Source: Qipengyuania psychrotolerans (lineage in GTDB: Bacteria > Pseudomonadota > Alphaproteobacteria > Sphingomonadales > Sphingomonadaceae). Taken from it: a stretch of 64,000 bases of DNA. Where the stretch lies: contig NZ_CP081297.1 in the NCBI RefSeq assembly GCF_019711355.1, positions 434,001 to 498,000 on the forward strand, written 5' to 3'. This document shows positions 36,787 to 46,510 of this stretch, in pieces. Made by a program: the position numbers and the translations under genes. A model generated the notes under the pieces. That model was not told the origin of the DNA, did no database searches, and worked only from the letters and a program-made list of their open reading frames with translations. Numbering within the stretch: position 1 is the first letter of the stretch; every line of letters starts with the position of its first letter.

Positions 36787-38589
36787 CTAACCGGGCAGCG
36801 TAATCGGCCGCGTTTCATATTGCTGCTGCCATTGGTGCACATCAGACAGCATGATCTCGCTTAGACGGCGCAGACGGTCGACCAGGCGGTTATAGCTCAA
36901 ATCATCGCGCGCGAAGGATGATTTGAGCTTGCGAAGGCGCTTGGCAATTGCCGCCGATCGTTCTGCGGTGGCGGCAAAATCACCTTGCATTCGGATGCCG
37001 TACAAAGCTGCGGCCAGTACCGGGAAGAACGCGGTCGCAAAGGTCGTTACTGCTGTCAGGCTGACACCGAACAGATACCCTGTCTTGCCGGGCAGAACGA
37101 CAGTCGAGAGGAACACCAGGCAGAACAGGATCGTGCCGACGAACAGTCCATCGCCAAGCTTGTGCAACCGGTGATTGGTATGCTCCATCATCTTGGCGTT
37201 GTTTTCGTGATAGCCGATCTGGTCGTCGATCAGATGGAGCGCTGTATCACGAACACGGCTCAGGTAATCCCGATCGAGCTGTCCCGGTGGCAGTTCAAGT
37301 TCTCTTGCAGTGGCACGGGCATACCACGTGACCCACCCGGGATGTGTCGTGCCGTCTTCCACATCGCGCAGCTCGAGGCGGCCAAGGGTCGATGACATGG
37401 CCAACAGGCGCAATCTTTCGGCCAAGTGCCTGCGGTCGATCCACATCTGGTGGAAGTCCGATTTGCGCGCGCTGCGGGTGTTGAGGATGATTAGCGAAAT
37501 CACCAGCAGTTCTGCGGCGATCAGGACCACCTTGCCTTCAGGCCAGAACAGTCCGGAAAGGGCGAGCAAGACGGCGACAGCAGCCAAGGCGAAGTTCGTG
37601 ACAAAACTGCTTCTGAAACGCAGCGCGAAATAGCTGGCGGCCATGTCCGCGCGGGCGAACCTGTCGGCGACTTCTTCGTTCAGCCGTTTGCCGAATACGC
37701 CCAGCTCTTTGAAGGGGCGCACCATGGGCATGAAATATTCGCGCATTTCCTCAATCGTAGGAATGCTGAACCGCGTTTTCTTCAGACTGCGGGTGCCGGC
37801 GGCCAGCAGGAGGAGCGGCCACGCAATGCTGTATTGGCGCCGCGTTGGAGCGGGGGAGTAGAATACCTTGAGCGATTCAGCGCCGTTACCGCCCGGGGGT
37901 GCACAGAGCGCTTCGAGCAGCTGCGGCAGTGCCTTGCTGAATTCTACGCGTTCCACACCGTCGATGGATGGCCGGTCGGGGATGTCCGTGTGCAGACCGC
38001 TCCACAGCAACTGCGGCGGGTGGATCTCGTCTGGCCAGACATGAAGCACCGGCACATGACTGGCGACAGCCTGCGCGACAACTTCCGTCGTGCCGCCGCG
38101 CCCGCGCGATGCATCTCCGTCCCACACCGCGATCAGGATATCCGACTGCGCCAGAACAAGTCGGCCGATCGCCTCATAAGCGGCAGTATCGCTGGGAGGG
38201 TGATCGACCAGGGCGACGGTACTGTCGGCGGCTTCGATCAGTGCGCTGGCGCGTGCCCATTCTGCTTCATCGAAATCGAGTGCGTAGTTTTCCGGTGAGA
38301 ATGGCAAGCAAGCTGACAGTGCCAAGCCTTGTTCGATCGCGGCTTCTGCCGCCACTGTGTCCGCACCAGTCGCCATCGCCGAGACCAACCGGATAAGGGG
38401 TTCCTCGTCGGAGAAGACTTCGTGATGCCGTGCGAACAACTCGTCCAACGCTCCCTTGCTCTGAGCAAAGATGTTGGCGCAGCCGTGGCGAACCGCGTCA
38501 TATCGATCCCTGGGGAGTCGGGGAGGGCGATGCCCTGTCACACCGAAGCGCAGTGTGAGGCGCGGTTTCAAATCGAGTATTTCGCGCAT
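36787..38589 (-). CDS. SLOG-like Rossmann protein with four membrane helices (SLATT/DUF4231-like)
   Basis: A 600-residue protein. The N-terminal part (about residues 10-190) is a Rossmann-like domain with FGVTGHRPP (15-23), SAMATGADTVAAEAA and GRGGTTEVV (163-171). These signatures recall the SLOG superfamily of nucleotide-sensing domains described in conflict systems. Then come a helical stretch and two membrane helix pairs (about 330-370 and 481-530), with a long charged helix between them and one after, which recalls SLATT-type 2TM effectors. It directly follows the TIR-TPR gene (TAG immediately followed by ATG), so the two are one operon. The SLOG and SLATT assignments are by eye and tentative; no enzyme function is claimed. 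Confidence 0.7.
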   Translation of the reverse strand: MREILDLKPRLTLRFGVTGHRPPRLPRDRYDAVRHGCANIFAQSKGALDELFARHHEVFSDEEPLIRLVSAMATGADTVAAEAAIEQGLALSACLPFSPENYALDFDEAEWARASALIEAADSTVALVDHPPSDTAAYEAIGRLVLAQSDILIAVWDGDASRGRGGTTEVVAQAVASHVPVLHVWPDEIHPPQLLWSGLHTDIPDRPSIDGVERVEFSKALPQLLEALCAPPGGNGAESLKVFYSPAPTRRQYSIAWPLLLLAAGTRSLKKTRFSIPTIEEMREYFMPMVRPFKELGVFGKRLNEEVADRFARADMAASYFALRFRSSFVTNFALAAVAVLLALSGLFWPEGKVVLIAAELLVISLIILNTRSARKSDFHQMWIDRRHLAERLRLLAMSSTLGRLELRDVEDGTTHPGWVTWYARATARELELPPGQLDRDYLSRVRDTALHLIDDQIGYHENNAKMMEHTNHRLHKLGDGLFVGTILFCLVFLSTVVLPGKTGYLFGVSLTAVTTFATAFFPVLAAALYGIRMQGDFAATAERSAAIAKRLRKLKSSFARDDLSYNRLVDRLRRLSEIMLSDVHQWQQQYETRPITLPG

Positions 38590-40281
38590 CTAGCTGGTCA
38601 CGCTCTCAGTTACCCAATGCTGATCTGACCACTCGCAGAATTCATCGCATTGATCCAGTTGTCCGAACCAGCGCCTGAGGCGAAACTTCAATGTTTCCTG
38701 GGTCGCCTGGGTGTCATGTTCGCGCATTCTTTGCAGGTTCTGCCGCGCCGCGTGCGGATCACCTTGCAGCATATCCACAAGGAACAATCCCAAATAGGCT
38801 GCCCCGTTGATGTGATTGAGGCCGATTGAATATTCGTACTCTTCGCGCGCCTTGTCATAATCGCCCCGGCGCAGATGTACGCTGCCGCGCCAGGTACGGG
38901 TGGCGAATTGCGTGTGCGCTCCGGGTGCGCCGATCATCTCCAGCTCGAACTGTTCGAGAGCTTCATCGTGATTGCCGAGCAAGGCATAGGCGATGCCTGC
39001 ATTGTAATGAGCCAGGCCGAAATTCGGGCTTCGCTGGAGTGCGCGTTCTGCGTAAATCAGCGCGTCTTTGGGCTGGCCAATGTAATTATAGGCTTCGGCA
39101 ACGTGCGCCAGAACCATGGGGTTATCCGGGTCCAAGGCAAGTGCGCGTCCGATCTCGCCGTTTATCTTTGCCACGGTTTCCGGATCGTCGGGCATGACAT
39201 GCATGTAAATCGTCGCGTTAGCGTCGGCCAGCATCGCATGGGCGAGCCCGTAGGAAGGCGCGATTTCGACCGCTTGCTGTGCGTCCTGCAAGGCCAGCAT
39301 CAGCGTTTCACCAGTAATCTGGCGGTAATTGGCGACTGCCCGGGTCACCATTTCCCAGGCCGTAAGATTGTCCGGCTTCTTGAGCGCGTGTTCCATTTCC
39401 AGACGATTGACCTGGGAATTGAGATGCGCGGCCACTTCGATGACCAGGTCTTCTTCCAGCTCGGCCAGTTCTTCGAGCGGTCGTTCGAACTTCTGTGTCC
39501 AGAGGATCGTGCCGGTGCCGGCATCCAGCAATTGTGCGGTCACGCGGAGCGTTTTCATACGTCGCCGGACGTTGCCTTCGAGAATGTATCGCACGCCCAG
39601 GCTGCGGGCCATTGATTCGATGTCGGCGATTTCGCCATCGCGGAAGCGAGCGATGGCACTGCTTGAAATGACCCGCAATTCCGCGGCCTGCGACAATGCG
39701 TCGATAACGTCTTCGACAAGTCCAATGGCGAAGACTTCGTCGTCTTCGATGCCGGACCTGTTCTTGAATGGCAGAACTGCCAGCGATGGCAATTCGCCTT
39801 CCCGTTCGGCCGGTGGTGTCGGCGCAGCCATGGCTGGCGACGGCGGAGGGGGCGAAGCTTGCTCGGGTTCCGGTGAAGCCTGGTTCTTGCGGCGTTCGAC
39901 AACCTGACGAATGTCCGCAACGAAGCCGCGCCAACGCGTGTTTGCCGTGTCGCCGTCCCAATTGGTCAGGTCGGCTGTTTGCGTCAGCTCGAACATGATC
40001 GGGCGTTCGCACTGCGATATCATCGCCGGGACCAGCGCTCCGTGCCGGTCACCGATCGTGGCCTCGGACCTTACCCAGCGTGACTGGACCGATGTCGCCG
40101 ACCATAACACCACGACAGCAGGAGCTTGCCTCAGCGCCTTTTCGATAACCTCGTCGTAGGTGTCGCCGGAACGCAGCGTTTCATCCCACCAAACCTCAAA
40201 GCCTTCGCTCTTGAGGCTGGCGGCCATATGGCGGGCAATGTCTTCGTCCGCTCGGCCGTAGGATATGAACAGGTCGTGCAA
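38590..40281 (-). CDS. TIR domain - TolB-like - TPR protein, probable TTG start
   Basis: A 563-residue protein. TIR domain at about residues 1-110 (DLFISYGRADED, EVWWDE, VVVLWSATSVQSRWVRSE). Glu73 lies where active TIR NADases carry their catalytic glutamate. After a proline-rich linker (about 137-160) follows a TolB/FlgO-like domain (LAVLPFKNRSG ... RYILEGNVRR, about 165-290) of the kind found in adenylate-cyclase-type TPR proteins. Several tetratricopeptide repeats follow (about 300-520). The only usable start is TTG at 40281, with a GGGGAAG site nearby; no ATG precedes it in frame. The SLOG-like gene follows with no gap. Cytosolic, no signal peptide. Confidence 0.85.
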   Translation of the reverse strand: MHDLFISYGRADEDIARHMAASLKSEGFEVWWDETLRSGDTYDEVIEKALRQAPAVVVLWSATSVQSRWVRSEATIGDRHGALVPAMISQCERPIMFELTQTADLTNWDGDTANTRWRGFVADIRQVVERRKNQASPEPEQASPPPPSPAMAAPTPPAEREGELPSLAVLPFKNRSGIEDDEVFAIGLVEDVIDALSQAAELRVISSSAIARFRDGEIADIESMARSLGVRYILEGNVRRRMKTLRVTAQLLDAGTGTILWTQKFERPLEELAELEEDLVIEVAAHLNSQVNRLEMEHALKKPDNLTAWEMVTRAVANYRQITGETLMLALQDAQQAVEIAPSYGLAHAMLADANATIYMHVMPDDPETVAKINGEIGRALALDPDNPMVLAHVAEAYNYIGQPKDALIYAERALQRSPNFGLAHYNAGIAYALLGNHDEALEQFELEMIGAPGAHTQFATRTWRGSVHLRRGDYDKAREEYEYSIGLNHINGAAYLGLFLVDMLQGDPHAARQNLQRMREHDTQATQETLKFRLRRWFGQLDQCDEFCEWSDQHWVTESVTS

Positions 40282-40369
40282 AACTTCCCCGATCCACTGC
40301 TGTCCCTGCCGTTGGCAGGAAACGTTCTCAATAGCGCGAAAGTGCGCTGTTTACCATCATATGCGCCGC

Positions 40370-43300
40370 CTACGCCTGCCAGAGGACCTTCCCGGGGTAG
40401 ATCGTCATATCGTAAGCCAGTTTGACGCCGTGCACCTTTTGCTCCGGAGCAATCCCGAAATCTGCGGCGACCGGAGAACTGTCGAGGTGATCCAGCACCA
40501 TGTCGAATGTGACCAGTTTCGGGAAAGCGTCGAACTTGGTGACTTCGCCAACCGCCTCCGTGATGGCCTGATAACAGGCAAGATTGCCGTCATGGACATC
40601 CCGGAACTGTTTCAGGAACAGCTGCGGCACCTTGCGGTGGAACGCGTCGCCGAGGATTTCCAGATCCAGGCCAAGGCTACCATGCCAACCCTTATGGCGG
40701 CTTCCCATGTGATGATGGAGCGCCTTCACCGCGTCACCGAAGCCGCCGATCTTGCTGAGAACGCTGCTGTCCTTTTCGCCCGGATTGCTCAGGGTGAGAA
40801 TTCTGTGCCGTTCCTGCCGCGCATCTTCGCCGAACGACTTGGTCGCGAACAAATCGACCGAAAGCGTGCCAGCGGCGTTGCCCTCGTCAGTGGGGAGGGT
40901 GATCCAGCCCTTCTGCTTCTGGTAACCGAAGATCTCACGTCCCGACGCAATGGCCACGGGATTGTCGAGCACGAGATAGGGCATGACCATGTCGAAATGG
41001 GTGGCCACTTCCTTGCCGCCGCGCTCTTCGATACGCACAGCCGGGATCCAGAAGGTCAATTCGCGCTCTGGCGACCAGCCCATCTTGGGTTCATCGACAA
41101 ACCGGCCTGTGTGGATGTCGACGATGGTCATCATCATCATGGATGACATGGGCCGCACGCGGACTTGCCCCCCGCTGGGTTCATCGAACATGCGGCGGCA
41201 ATAGGATTCCATCAGGGCGTAATCCGCCTCCAGCAAGAATGCCCACATGGTGGTATTGTCGAGTGTAATATTCCCCGGAAAGGTCGACATGCCCGGATGC
41301 ACCACAAACTTGCCCGGACCATCCGACGAACGGGATGGATATTCTGCCTTGGTCAACGCCTCTGCGTCGACCCCGCGAATGTCGGTCGGGAATTTCGAGA
41401 TTGCATGGCTGGCGAGCATTCCGGAAATTGTGCTTGCCTCGAACGAGCCGAGGTTTTGCCCGTTCTGGATCCAGTCGCCGGTAAGGTAGAGGTTTGAATA
41501 GGTCGAACCGCTTGCCGTCATCCGGTGCTTGGTCGAATTGCGAACCGTCAGAGTGTAGCGTTCGCTCGGATCGATATTGGCGCGGTTGTACTGACTGCGC
41601 AGTGTCCCGCGATGGGGGCCGCCGGGACCAAAGCCGTTGCCCCAGAAGTATGAGCCTTCATCGTCAAGAAATTTCTTGGCAATTTCCTCCACACGTTTGA
41701 GTTCGCGGGCAGGAAATTCATAATCCGATGATGGCGGTAGCGTATCCTTGCAGGGCAGCGGACCGCACATGATCTGTTCGGATACGACCTTTGCTTCGGG
41801 CGGCCATTCTTCGGTGGCAACCACCTCGGTGATATCACACCACGTATTGAGGTTTACCTTGTCATAGGCACCGACGAGAGAGGGTCTGCACCAGCCAAGG
41901 CCGTGTTCCTTCTTGTCCATCCATGTCTGGAGGTTTTGCGTCGCCGTGCTTTTGATCGTGTTGTTGAACCTGCGCCACTCCGGCTTCTGGGCGATAAGGT
42001 CACGGCAGATGATCGGATGCGCAGCTGGCGGGATGGCCAGCACGAGAGCATCGTAATCGTCACCGCTGCGCAAGGTGAGAGGGGGAAGGGCGTCCTTCCA
42101 CTGGGTCCAATGGGATTCCAGGTCTGCTCCCGATGCCTCAAGCGCGGCGCCGTCCTCGATTTGTTTATAGAGCGGGCGATCCGGCCAGACATATTGGCCG
42201 CTTTTAAGCTGCTTGAGGGGTTTGTAGCTATTGCCGGTAAGCTTTACCTGGCGGCCCAATTCGACCGCTTCGATTTCCCCGCCGTCAGCGGATGGCACAA
42301 GGCGGTCGACGCGGTGAAAGAATTCCACTTTCACCCCGCGCTGCTTGAGCACTTCGTAGATCGGCTGAACGATGGCATCGCCCGTGGCGCTGTTGAACTT
42401 CCAGATGATCGAACCCTGGTAGGTGGCCGTATTCATCAGGGAGACGACCATCGTCCCCGCCTCAACTTCGCCGTGACGCGTCCAGTCGCCCTGGGGATAA
42501 GCGAAGATCAGATCATAAAGGCTGCGGATTATCGCTGAATTGACCGTGAGTTCGTCTGCACCATGAGATGTCAGCCATTCGCGATAGTCGAGCTGGTTGA
42601 CGCGTTCCAGATTTCCTTCCGGGTCGAACAAGAGCCCGTCGCGCAGCGATCCTATCAAGCTGGACAGGCCCAGGTCCGCGCAGACCCAGAAGTGGCGCAG
42701 CTGGTCATCGGTCTCAAGCAATGGACGCGCACGGCGCTGGATCCAGCTTCGCAATCCACCAAGGATTTCTGCCAGCATATTGTGATGGTGTGCGCCGTGC
42801 TTGCGCGGATCATCGATCAGGGTCTGCGCCACTTCCAGCGCCTCCTTGACCAAAACCGTGACCGCCTCGGCGACGAGATGCTCGATCCCCAGCAATAGCC
42901 GGGTAAGCATCCTGCGCCACCATGACAGTCCGGAAAGGTCAGGGTGGTTCGAGAAGGTCTCGCCGTGGGTGCCCAGAACCTCGCTCTCAATCCATTCGAG
43001 CACTTGCACGACCCGGCCCCAAAGGTCAGGCGCCTGGTCGATCCCAGGTGTGCCGGGCATGACGGGCACAGAGAACTCCCAAGGCGACTGATAGTCCTTT
43101 TCGCGGTCCATCAGGGTGAGCCGGTCCACCTTGGTGAAGGCCTTGTCCCATGTCTTGAAGTGCAGGTTTTTGGCCTCGCCATAGGCTTCCTGAACCATCT
43201 TGAAGGCATTCTGGTAGGCGCCCATGAATACGTGCAGCCCGTGTTCCTGAATCCTCTCCCCATGATCAGGATTGCGGCCCGTCGCGCATTTCCCGCCCAG

Positions 43301-43423
43301 CCGCCACCCAAGCTGGTAGATCGTGATGTCATATTTGCCGCGCTGCTCCGGCGCGCTCAGGTAAAAGGCGGCAACGACGCCCGACAGGCCGCCTCCCAGA
43401 ATTGCGATGCGTGTTTTGGTCAT
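40370..43423 (-). CDS. FAD-dependent desaturase-like protein fused to an acetoacetate decarboxylase-like domain
   Basis: A 1017-residue fusion. The N-terminal part (about residues 1-640) is a FAD/NAD(P) amine-oxidase/phytoene-desaturase-like domain: ILGGGLSGVVAAFYLS, GWRLGGKCATGR, EHGLHVFMGAYQNAF, and near its end LYLTGDWIQNGQNLGSFEASTISG. The C-terminal part (about 690-1017) resembles acetoacetate decarboxylases, with YLVLDNPVAIASGREIFGYQKQKG around the family's Schiff-base lysine region. The upstream neighbour is a CruF-like carotenoid gene, with an ATGA overlap, so carotenoid modification is the likely context. The joining of these domains is unusual, and the reaction cannot be named from sequence. 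Confidence 0.8.
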   Translation of the reverse strand: MTKTRIAILGGGLSGVVAAFYLSAPEQRGKYDITIYQLGWRLGGKCATGRNPDHGERIQEHGLHVFMGAYQNAFKMVQEAYGEAKNLHFKTWDKAFTKVDRLTLMDREKDYQSPWEFSVPVMPGTPGIDQAPDLWGRVVQVLEWIESEVLGTHGETFSNHPDLSGLSWWRRMLTRLLLGIEHLVAEAVTVLVKEALEVAQTLIDDPRKHGAHHHNMLAEILGGLRSWIQRRARPLLETDDQLRHFWVCADLGLSSLIGSLRDGLLFDPEGNLERVNQLDYREWLTSHGADELTVNSAIIRSLYDLIFAYPQGDWTRHGEVEAGTMVVSLMNTATYQGSIIWKFNSATGDAIVQPIYEVLKQRGVKVEFFHRVDRLVPSADGGEIEAVELGRQVKLTGNSYKPLKQLKSGQYVWPDRPLYKQIEDGAALEASGADLESHWTQWKDALPPLTLRSGDDYDALVLAIPPAAHPIICRDLIAQKPEWRRFNNTIKSTATQNLQTWMDKKEHGLGWCRPSLVGAYDKVNLNTWCDITEVVATEEWPPEAKVVSEQIMCGPLPCKDTLPPSSDYEFPARELKRVEEIAKKFLDDEGSYFWGNGFGPGGPHRGTLRSQYNRANIDPSERYTLTVRNSTKHRMTASGSTYSNLYLTGDWIQNGQNLGSFEASTISGMLASHAISKFPTDIRGVDAEALTKAEYPSRSSDGPGKFVVHPGMSTFPGNITLDNTTMWAFLLEADYALMESYCRRMFDEPSGGQVRVRPMSSMMMMTIVDIHTGRFVDEPKMGWSPERELTFWIPAVRIEERGGKEVATHFDMVMPYLVLDNPVAIASGREIFGYQKQKGWITLPTDEGNAAGTLSVDLFATKSFGEDARQERHRILTLSNPGEKDSSVLSKIGGFGDAVKALHHHMGSRHKGWHGSLGLDLEILGDAFHRKVPQLFLKQFRDVHDGNLACYQAITEAVGEVTKFDAFPKLVTFDMVLDHLDSSPVAADFGIAPEQKVHGVKLAYDMTIYPGKVLWQA

Positions 43424-44385
43424 GCGAGTTCACCTTCGGGCAGGTGCAGTTCGCTGCTTTCGACATCTCCCTTGGAAGGCCAAAGCGGCAAGTCTGTTCG
43501 GTTCGAGAAAAGGTGGAATGCTGCGAAAAATGCAGGAATGCCCATCACGAAAGGCGAGATGAGGTGTACATCCTCGATTTCCGGATAGCCGAGCCAGGTG
43601 TCGATGATTGCCATGCTTGCGTAAATGCCAACCGGGATCGAGATCATGAGCCGCGAATTCATGCCGGCTGCAGGCTCCAGCGGCAGTTTTCGCTCGACCA
43701 GTCGGTAAGCGAAAAACACCGTGAAACTGGCAATCAACCAGCCGCGGAAATTGAGCAAGGGTACGCCGAAGTGCGGCCCTGGCTGGGTCCACACCCAGGC
43801 GGGATGACCCACTTCGCCTGGGTCAAGCTGCGGCGTAAGGCACTTGAGCTCAGAGTTCTGGCAGGGGTGGTAGCTCATCACGGGATCCATGGTCAGGTCC
43901 CAGGCCGTCATCACCATAGCGCTCAGGATCGACAGCCAGATGATTGGCACGATGCCGGTCCGGCGAGATACGGGGCCACCTTCGGCAATAAGGTTCGTGA
44001 TGATGTAGCTGGGGTAGAACATCATGTACCAGGCCAGCGGGATCAAATAGGGGATGCGTCCGAAGGCCTTGTAGCCAAGCACGTGAGTGTAGAAATAGTC
44101 GCCGAAGATCAGGCCGGTGCTTTCTCCGACATACTCGAAGCAAAATGAAATCAAGACGGCCATGCCGAACAGGGTGAGCGCACGCTTGCGGCCAAGCAGG
44201 AGTATCGAATGTCCCAGGCAGACTGCGGCAGCACTCGGGACCAGGATATCCCAGGGGATGCGTTCGAGCGGCATGTTGAAGCCGCCGGTACGTATGCCGA
44301 CGTAAAAGACGACAATCGTCAGTATTGTCAGGATAAGCCAGACCGCGGCGGGGATTCGCCCGACCCTACTGGATACTTCCCCCAT
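43420..44385 (-). CDS. Carotenoid biosynthesis protein (CruF/DUF422-like)
   Basis: A protein of 321 residues with about eight membrane helices. The DUF422/CruF family pattern FEYVGESTGLIFGDYFY is present, followed by PYLIPLAWYMMFYP and AWDLTMDPVM. CruF-type enzymes hydrate terminal psi end groups of carotenoids. The frame runs open to 44472, but GGAGGG lies five bases before the ATG at 44385 (MGEVSSRVG). It overlaps the start of the FAD fusion gene by four bases, so the two form one operon. Substrate is not established here. Confidence 0.85.
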   Translation of the reverse strand: MGEVSSRVGRIPAAVWLILTILTIVVFYVGIRTGGFNMPLERIPWDILVPSAAAVCLGHSILLLGRKRALTLFGMAVLISFCFEYVGESTGLIFGDYFYTHVLGYKAFGRIPYLIPLAWYMMFYPSYIITNLIAEGGPVSRRTGIVPIIWLSILSAMVMTAWDLTMDPVMSYHPCQNSELKCLTPQLDPGEVGHPAWVWTQPGPHFGVPLLNFRGWLIASFTVFFAYRLVERKLPLEPAAGMNSRLMISIPVGIYASMAIIDTWLGYPEIEDVHLISPFVMGIPAFFAAFHLFSNRTDLPLWPSKGDVESSELHLPEGELA

Positions 44386-44548
44386 AAAATCCCTCCGCAT
44401 GAACCGGCGAATTTCGCCAAATGTCCTTGCGACCCAAGTGCGACATCGTAGGTCCATGCATTTGAAAAGCAAGCAACAGCCGGTTCTCCGTTAAACCGAG
44501 GCGACGCATTCGCTTGCTGATCATGGGAAAGGCTGGTTAGACCGTTAT

Positions 44549-46510
44549 ATGGTTGACGATATCAGCCCTGCTCCAAGGCCGGATGTTTTCGTAAGCTATG
44601 CGCGAGGCGATGAGCCGCGCGCGCGCCAATTGATAGCCATCCTCGAAAAAGATGGTTTTTCCGTCTGGTGGGACGGGAAGCTGGAAGCCGGCGCCGAATA
44701 TTCCAACAAGATCCAAGAGGCGCTCGAAACAGCCAAGGCTGTGGTGGTCTTGTGGAGCAACACGTCCCTGGCTTCGAATTGGGTTCGCGACGAAGCCGAA
44801 GCTGGACGTGACCGGTCAACATTGGTGCCAGTGTCTCTTGATGGCTGCCTGCCGCCGCTCGGTTTCCGCCAGTTCCAGGCGGTCGACATGTCGCAGTGGA
44901 AGGGCAAGGCAAACGCTCCCGCAGTTAAGGAGGTGCTTGCTGCGGTTCGGCACCTGACCGAGCGTGACGATGCCGAAAGCGCTCCTGCTTCGCCTGCATT
45001 CCTCGCCAGGTCGGACGTCCAACCGCCGGTCGGCTTCAGGGCCAGATTATTCGGCCTGATCGCTGCCGCAACGCTGGTTTCGGCGGGGGCCTGGGCATGG
45101 CTGGGCGCCGACGATGATGCGGAAGCAAACAGCCTTGCAATCCTGCCCTTCGAAAACCTCAGCGGTGATGAAAATCAGGACTATTTTTCGACCGGACTTG
45201 GCGAAGAAGTCCGCCAGGTCCTGAGCCAGAGCGCCGAGATGCGCATCGCGGCGCAATCATCGACCCAGACTGCAGCAGATGAAGACAAGTCACCCTCGGA
45301 AATTGCTGATCACCTAGGGGTCAGGTATTTGCTGGACGGCAGCGTGCGCCGCGATGGCAACATGGTCCGCGTGTCGGTCAGTCTGATAAATGGCGCCGAT
45401 GGATTCGATATCTGGTCGCAATCATACGACCGTGACCTCGACGACATCTTTGCGGTGCAGTTGGAAATCGCAGAGCAGGTTGCGCAGGCCCTCAAGGTGC
45501 AGATCGTTGCAGATGGCGACGGCACTGCATCGCGTATTGGCGGTACCACAAACACAGTTGCTTTCGACGCCTATCTTCGCGGCAAGTCGCTCTACGAACT
45601 TGCGCTCAATGAGGAAACCGATCGCAATGCGGCTTCGCAATTGAAATCGGCTGTGGCTGCCGACCCGGAATATGGTGCTGCCTGGGCCGCCTTGTCGACT
45701 GTCCAGACCACGCTGGCCAACATCTATACCAGCGATCGGCCGCGTTCAGAACTTTATGGCGAGGCCATCGCATCAGCCCGCAAGGCCATCGAAGTTGCAC
45801 CGCAACTGGCGGAAGGGCACGCTGCGCTCGGCTATGTCCTGCTCAACGGAAGCCTCGATGCAAAAGCTGCCAGCGGACCATACCGTCAAGCTTACGCACT
45901 TGGGCAGAATGACAGCGGTGTCCTGCAATCATATGCATCCTACACATTGCGCACCGGCGATACCGAGCAGGCTCTTCAGGCGATAGATCGGGCGATTGCC
46001 CTTGATCCGCTCAGCGCGATCCTTTTCCGAATCAAGGCGCAGATCTTGGTGATCCGCGGCGATTTCGATGGAGCGCGGAAAGCGATCAGGAAAACGTTCG
46101 AGCTGAATCCGGACATCAGCGTAGCGTACCGCGTTCTGGGCAATATCGCCTATCTGGAAGGTGACTACCGAAAGGCGCTTGCTGCTTTTCAGAAGGAGGG
46201 CAGCGCGCTCAGCAGGCTACCCGGACTGGCGGTAAGTCATGCGAAGCTGGGCAATGACGTTGAGGCTGCTGCCGCCATGGCAGAGCTGCAGGCCGAGTAC
46301 GGCGACAATGGCCTCTACCAGCAGGCCCAGGTTCTGGCACAGACCGGCGAAACGCAGCGTGCCCTGGATATGCTGGAGCGAGCATTTGCTGTCGGAGATT
46401 CCGGACTGGTCCTGGCGCGCGGCGATCCGATGCTGAAACCGCTGCGCGGCGATGCACGGTTCAAAGCCCTGTTGAAGAGAATGGGCTTTACCGCTCCGCC
46501 TTCGGAATAA
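44549..46510 (+). CDS. Membrane-anchored TIR - TolB-like - TPR protein
   Basis: A 653-residue protein. TIR domain about residues 11-130 (PDVFVSYARGDE, SVWWDGK, VVVLWSNTSLASNWVRDE, with Glu82 at the probable catalytic position). A single membrane helix follows at about 170-190 (LFGLIAAATLVSAGAWAWLG). Then come a TolB/FlgO-like domain (LAILPFENLSGDENQDYFSTGL ... RYLLDGSVRR, about 200-320) and tetratricopeptide repeats (about 340-640). It is a paralogue of the TIR protein at 38590-40281, but that one lacks the membrane helix. Its 3' end overlaps the convergent CHAT gene by 23 bases. With the TIR inside, the TPR part would be periplasmic. Confidence 0.88.
   Translation: MVDDISPAPRPDVFVSYARGDEPRARQLIAILEKDGFSVWWDGKLEAGAEYSNKIQEALETAKAVVVLWSNTSLASNWVRDEAEAGRDRSTLVPVSLDGCLPPLGFRQFQAVDMSQWKGKANAPAVKEVLAAVRHLTERDDAESAPASPAFLARSDVQPPVGFRARLFGLIAAATLVSAGAWAWLGADDDAEANSLAILPFENLSGDENQDYFSTGLGEEVRQVLSQSAEMRIAAQSSTQTAADEDKSPSEIADHLGVRYLLDGSVRRDGNMVRVSVSLINGADGFDIWSQSYDRDLDDIFAVQLEIAEQVAQALKVQIVADGDGTASRIGGTTNTVAFDAYLRGKSLYELALNEETDRNAASQLKSAVAADPEYGAAWAALSTVQTTLANIYTSDRPRSELYGEAIASARKAIEVAPQLAEGHAALGYVLLNGSLDAKAASGPYRQAYALGQNDSGVLQSYASYTLRTGDTEQALQAIDRAIALDPLSAILFRIKAQILVIRGDFDGARKAIRKTFELNPDISVAYRVLGNIAYLEGDYRKALAAFQKEGSALSRLPGLAVSHAKLGNDVEAAAAMAELQAEYGDNGLYQQAQVLAQTGETQRALDMLERAFAVGDSGLVLARGDPMLKPLRGDARFKALLKRMGFTAPPSE

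Noticed and set aside
40281..40369. Upstream extension of the TIR gene to an ATG
   Set aside because: The frame reaches a stop before any ATG; TTG at 40281 is the only start that keeps the TIR domain complete.
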